From NCBI GenBank assembly GCA_964402055.1, contig CAYOAV010000004.1:1-64000 (forward strand): a DNA stretch of 64,000 nt. Direction: 5' to 3'. The notes under the pieces were generated by a model, which was given only the letters and a program-made list of their open reading frames with translations, did not search any database and was not told the DNA's origin. Within the stretch, counting starts at the first letter, position 1; the number at the start of each line of letters is the position of its first letter. Origin of the DNA: UMGS363 sp964402055. GTDB taxonomy: Bacteria; Bacillota; Clostridia; Oscillospirales; Ruminococcaceae. Below are positions 60,646-64,000 of this stretch, piece by piece. Made by a program: the position numbers and the translations under genes.

Positions 60646-61008
60646 TTATTCGCTGTCGTCTGCGGGGAGGACATCATGAAGTATCTGTGAGATCTCCGCA
60701 GAATGTTCTATCGAATTATCGGGTGTAAAATGCAATTCGGGACATCTTCTTATATGAAGCCTGTTTGTTATCTCCCTGCGGAGCATTCCCGAGGCATTCT
60801 GCAAACCCTTTACTGCGTTCTGTGCGTCCTCAAAGCCATTAAAGCTTGAAATAAAGACCTTGCAGTGCGAGCTGTCGCCCGAAAGCTCAACACGAACGAC
60901 TGAAACAGCCATTGTATTAACTCTCGGGTCTTTTACACGCTCCCTTATAAGACCTGCAATTTCTCTCATTATATCCTCTGAAAGACGCATATTCTTAAAA
61001 TTAGGCAT
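60646..61008 (-). CDS. rbfA: ribosome-binding factor A
   Basis: A 120-residue RbfA, a KH-fold factor for 30S maturation and cold growth. Signatures: RLSEDIMREIAGLIRERVKDPRV (key RVKDPRV), VSVVRVELSGDSSHCKVFI and the end ELHFTPDNSIEHS. AAAAGGAG precedes the ATG. It follows infB by 17 bases in the standard order. Confidence 0.96.
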   Translation of the reverse strand: MPNFKNMRLSEDIMREIAGLIRERVKDPRVNTMAVSVVRVELSGDSSHCKVFISSFNGFEDAQNAVKGLQNASGMLRREITNRLHIRRCPELHFTPDNSIEHSAEISQILHDVLPADDSE

Positions 61009-61025
61009 ATATTCTCCTTTTAATT

Positions 61026-63788
61026 TTAATCAGCCTTAGTTTCTTCCATCATATACGCTTCAAAAATATCTCCGACCTTGACATCGTTGAACTTTTCAAG
61101 CGTAATACCACACTCATAGCCCTCTGCAACTTCCTTTACATCGTCCTTGAAACGCTTGAGTGAGGACATCTTATCATCGGCAATGATTATACCGTCACGG
61201 ACAACTCTTATCTCGGCATTTCTTGTTATCTTACCGCTGAGTACATATGAACCTGAAACAGTACCAACACCTGTTATCTTATAAACCTGACGAACCTCAA
61301 CTCTGCCGAGATTTACCTCGTGGAACTTAGGTGCAAGCATACCCTTCATAGCTGTGCCGATTTCCTCAATTGCATCATAGATGATTCTGTAAAGCCGAAT
61401 ATCAACACCGTCACGCTTTGCACTTTCCTCGGCAACAGGGTCAGGACGGACATTAAAGCCTACGATAATTGCGTTTGATGCGTCTGCAAGCATAACGTCA
61501 CTCTCGGAAACAGCACCAACACCGCCGTGAATAACCTTTACTCGGACCTCATTATTAGAGAGCTTTTCAAGTGACTGACGTACAGCCTCGACAGAACCCT
61601 GAACGTCTGCCTTGACGATAATAGGAAGCTCCTTTATCTCGCCCTGCTCGATCTGACTGAAAAGATTATCAAGAGTAACCTTCTGATACTGGCTGAAAAG
61701 CTCCTGCTTTGCTTCATGCTTACGCTGTTCAACAAGCTCTCTTGCAAGACGCTCATCTTCAACTGCGTTAAAGGTATCGCCTGCTGACGGAACCTCTGCA
61801 AGACCTGTAATTTCAACAGGACAGGAAGGACCAGCCTCTGTTACGACCTCGCCCTTATCATTTGTCATAACTCTTACTCTGCCGACTGCAGTACCTGCGA
61901 TAATAATATCACCTGTATGAAGCGTACCGTTCTGTACGAGAAGCGTTGCAATAGGACCTCTGCCCTTATCAAGACGAGCCTCGATAACAGCACCCTTTGC
62001 AAGTCGGTTCGGGTTAGCCTTATACTCTGCGACTTCTGCAACGAGAAGTACATTTTCAAGCAATTCATCAATACCCATACCTGTTTTAGCGGAAATAGGA
62101 ACGCAGATAACGTCACCGCCCCATTCCTCGACAACAAGGCTGTGTTCTGTAAGCTGCTGCTTGATATTTTCGGGATTTGCACCCGGCTTATCCATTTTAT
62201 TTATTGCAACGATTATCGGAATTTCAGCAGCCTTTGCGTGGTTTATAGCTTCAATTGTCTGCGGCATAATACCGTCATCAGCGGCAACAACGAGGATAGC
62301 AATATCCGTAACGGACGCACCTCTTGCACGCATTGAAGTAAACGCTTCGTGACCAGGTGTATCAAGGAATGTTATATCCTTGCCGTTGTAATTTACTCTG
62401 TATGCACCGATATGCTGTGTGATACCGCCAGCCTCGGTAGCTGTAACGTGAGCGTTTCTGATATGGTCGAGAAGTGAGGTTTTACCATGGTCAACGTGAC
62501 CCATAACAACAACGACAGGTGCTCTCTCAACGCCCTCGCCGTCATCATCGGAATCATCGATAAGACGTTCCTCTATAGTGATAATGATTTCCTTTTCAAC
62601 CTTTGCACCAAGCTCCTCGGCAACAAGTGAAGCGGTATCGAAATCAATAACCTGATTTATTGTACACATCTCGCCAAGACCCATAAGCTTCTTTATAACC
62701 TCGGTAGCTGTTACCTTAAGTCTTGAAGCAAGCTCGGAAACGACGATCTCATCAGGGATAAGAACCTTAAGCTGCTGCTTTCTTGCTCTTTCAAGCTCAA
62801 GTCTGCGGAGCTTTTCGGCCTCGGTTTCATGCTTACTGGAATACTGCTGCTGTTTTCTCTGCTGTGATTTCTGAGTAAGCTTCTGCTTCTTTGAAAAATT
62901 ATCCTTATGTCTGCCGTTCTGAACGGGAGCGATATTCTCATATTTTTCGTTATATTTGTCAATCTCAACATAAGAACCTCTTGTATCGACCTTATGGATC
63001 TTCTGATCGACAGAACCGCTTGAAGCGTCAGCGAATTTTATATCAAGCTTAGTCTTGTTTTGGTTCTGATTCTGAACTGGCTTCTGTTCATTTTTCTTAT
63101 TTTTATTCTGCTCATTTGCCTTAAGAGCCTGCTGTGCGTTAAATCTGTCAGCCTTATTATTTTTCTGCTCATTTTTATTCTGTGGAGCGGGCTTCTGTTC
63201 AGTCTTATGCTCCTCCTTAGGCTGTGGCTTTGGCTGTTCAGCCTTTACCTCTGTCTTTACTTCCTGCTTGGGTTCGGATTTCGGCTCTGCCTTGACCTCT
63301 GCCTTTGGTTCTGCTTTAGGCTCGGATTTTACAGGCTTTTCAGCAGGTTTTTCATTCTTTGGCTTTTCCTGCTTAGGCTCGGCTTTTTTAGNNNNNNNNN
63401 NNNNNNNNNNNNNNNNNNNNNNNNNNNNNNNNNNNNNNNNNNNNNNNNNNNNNNNNNNNNNNNNNNNNNNNNNNNNNNNNNNNNNNNNNNNTTTTTTAGC
63501 TGTATCATCGGATTTTTTAGCAGGTTTCTTCGCAGGCTTGGGTTCTTCTGCTTTTTTCTCAGGCTTAGGCTCATTTCTTGTTGCGAAATAGCCGTCGAAA
63601 TTTTCCACCTGATTAATCTGTGTATAATGCTCAAAAACTATATTAAGCTGCTCCGCTGTAAGGCTTGCCGCAGACTTCTTTACCTCTCCGAATTTTTCCT
63701 CGATAAAATTGATAAGCTCCTGATTAGCGATGCCAAGATCCTTTGCAACATCGCTGAGCTTCTGTTTTGACTGTTTATTGCTGCTCAT
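61026..63788 (-). CDS. infB: translation initiation factor IF-2, part of the N-terminal region in a gap
   Basis: IF-2, about 920 residues counting the N run. The N-terminal IF2_N domain (LSDVAKDLGIANQELINFI) is followed by a long lysine/proline/glutamate/alanine-rich, low-complexity linker (about 75-300), which holds the gap. A second IF2_N domain, then the GTPase: VMGHVDHGKTSLLD (P loop), DTPGHEAF, NKMDKP; then domains II to IV ending KVGDIFEAYMMEET. The ATG at 63806 has no good ribosome site, whereas that at 63788 follows GGAGG by 11 bases, so I use it. It follows the YlxQ-like gene by 25 bases. Confidence 0.95.
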   Translation of the reverse strand: MSSNKQSKQKLSDVAKDLGIANQELINFIEEKFGEVKKSAASLTAEQLNIVFEHYTQINQVENFDGYFATRNEPKPEKKAEEPKPAKKPAKKSDDTAKKXXXXXXXXXXXXXXXXXXXXXXXXXXXXXXXXXXKKAEPKQEKPKNEKPAEKPVKSEPKAEPKAEVKAEPKSEPKQEVKTEVKAEQPKPQPKEEHKTEQKPAPQNKNEQKNNKADRFNAQQALKANEQNKNKKNEQKPVQNQNQNKTKLDIKFADASSGSVDQKIHKVDTRGSYVEIDKYNEKYENIAPVQNGRHKDNFSKKQKLTQKSQQRKQQQYSSKHETEAEKLRRLELERARKQQLKVLIPDEIVVSELASRLKVTATEVIKKLMGLGEMCTINQVIDFDTASLVAEELGAKVEKEIIITIEERLIDDSDDDGEGVERAPVVVVMGHVDHGKTSLLDHIRNAHVTATEAGGITQHIGAYRVNYNGKDITFLDTPGHEAFTSMRARGASVTDIAILVVAADDGIMPQTIEAINHAKAAEIPIIVAINKMDKPGANPENIKQQLTEHSLVVEEWGGDVICVPISAKTGMGIDELLENVLLVAEVAEYKANPNRLAKGAVIEARLDKGRGPIATLLVQNGTLHTGDIIIAGTAVGRVRVMTNDKGEVVTEAGPSCPVEITGLAEVPSAGDTFNAVEDERLARELVEQRKHEAKQELFSQYQKVTLDNLFSQIEQGEIKELPIIVKADVQGSVEAVRQSLEKLSNNEVRVKVIHGGVGAVSESDVMLADASNAIIVGFNVRPDPVAEESAKRDGVDIRLYRIIYDAIEEIGTAMKGMLAPKFHEVNLGRVEVRQVYKITGVGTVSGSYVLSGKITRNAEIRVVRDGIIIADDKMSSLKRFKDDVKEVAEGYECGITLEKFNDVKVGDIFEAYMMEETKAD
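63392..63491. other. assembly gap of 100 N inside infB
   Basis: Exactly 100 N within the Lys/Pro/Glu repeat-like linker of IF-2, where short repeats make assembly difficult. Confidence 0.95.
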
Positions 63789-63813
63789 AGGCTGATTTAC
63801 CTCCATTGATTCT

Positions 63814-64000
63814 TTATTCCGCTGTTATTTCTGCGTTTACAAGGCTTTCAGCTTTTTCAGCAAAGCCTTTATCACAGACAGCGACAACTCCGACCTTTTT
63901 ACCTATACCGTAAAAATAATCGTCTATCTTATACGCTGTTTTTATTACTTTTGTATTTTTTGCAAAAAACCGAACCTCTTTTTCCGTTTTCGGCGATATA
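63814..64000 (-). CDS. YlxQ-like ribosomal L7Ae-family protein, partial
   Basis: The window ends inside this gene; only the last 61 codons are visible (stop at 63816-63814). They read from ISPKTEKEVRFF through YKIDDYFYGIGKKVGVVAV to NAEITAE. The DASPNT-like stretch (SPKTEKE), and the helix and strand pattern up to GIGKKVGVVAV, are those of the L7Ae/L30e RNA-binding family member YlxQ, which stands between ylxR and infB in most Firmicutes. The stop is seven bases before the distal infB ATG. The RNA target is unknown. Confidence 0.75.
   Translation of the reverse strand, partial: ISPKTEKEVRFFAKNTKVIKTAYKIDDYFYGIGKKVGVVAVCDKGFAEKAESLVNAEITAE

Noticed and set aside
63060..63770. Hydrophobic leucine/phenylalanine-rich frame opposite the IF-2 linker
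   Set aside because: Lys/Glu-rich coding read backwards gives Leu/Phe-rich codons; it is a mirror of infB.
1..64000. CRISPR arrays, toxin-antitoxin pairs and defence systems
   Set aside because: No regularly spaced direct repeats and no cas, restriction or toxin genes were recognised on either strand.

Overview
The window looks like one piece of a low-to-middle-GC Firmicute (Clostridia) draft genome, most likely Ruminococcaceae/Oscillospiraceae, Ruminococcus-like. The clues are AGGAGG-type ribosome sites almost everywhere, a SpoVAC spore protein, a DUF4364 protein, YesL next to LplB/LplC-type sugar permeases, a Gld-type ABC operon with DUF4340, BspA-like leucine-rich surface proteins, and purine genes in the split form. 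The genus is inference. Four runs of exactly 100 N (21186-21285, 24896-24995, 59473-59572, 63392-63491) are scaffold gaps of unknown true size; they break the AICAR transformylase gene, the purM start, truB and infB.

Layout. 1-5.9 kb: small accessory genes (YkgJ-type Cys protein, orphan spoVAC, DUF6062 / 8-oxoguanine glycosylase / tautomerase / metallophosphoesterase operon, a Cys-rich protein plus a phage-type sigma-like activator, a DUF4116-type protein). 6-7 kb: rplM-rpsI with a strong promoter. 7.4-13.6 kb: a leucine-rich lipoprotein followed by aroF-aroB-aroA-aroC and a DUF4364 regulator. 13.7-19.3 kb: radC-uvrB-uvrA DNA repair. 19.4-27.8 kb, minus strand: purE-purC-purF-purM-purN-purO-AICAR transformylase-unknown membrane protein-purD. 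28 kb: ferredoxin. 28.3-32.9 kb: the str operon rpsL-rpsG-fusA-tuf. 33.1 kb: tRNA-Arg(CCU). 33.5-35.2 kb: a chemoreceptor. 36-40.2 kb: a carbohydrate-type permease pair with YesL and a divergent AraC regulator, the latter followed by nth and recQ. 42.8-51.1 kb: a putative envelope operon (DUF1444-like, two leucine-rich surface proteins, MoxR, DUF58, transglutaminase). 51.2-56.4 kb: a small protein and a Gld-type ABC operon. 56.5-64 kb: the nusA-infB type operon in the order ylxQ-infB-rbfA-nrnA-truB-ribF-gltX.

How they work together. The aro genes carry carbon from PEP and erythrose-4-phosphate to chorismate (aroD, aroE and aroK are not here). The pur operon holds seven recognisable steps of IMP synthesis, with two unusual solutions: the last two steps are done by a stand-alone AICAR transformylase plus a PurO-type cyclohydrolase, and PurF has lost the cysteine and neighbouring residues expected of a glutaminase. 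The str and infB operons supply translation. The two leucine-rich proteins with MoxR-DUF58-transglutaminase probably form an envelope module, but this is context only.

Most of the window is ordinary core genome. The points most worth a second look are the degenerate PurF glutaminase domain, the split PurH/PurO arrangement with an unknown membrane protein in the same operon, a pair of short MITE-like elements sharing terminal inverted repeats (3609-3689 and 33305-33421), a palindrome-ended sequence at the edge of the purM gap, a permease with a long extra N-terminal membrane region, and a metallophosphoesterase with two altered metal-site motifs. I found no CRISPR array, no complete insertion sequence and no intact prophage.
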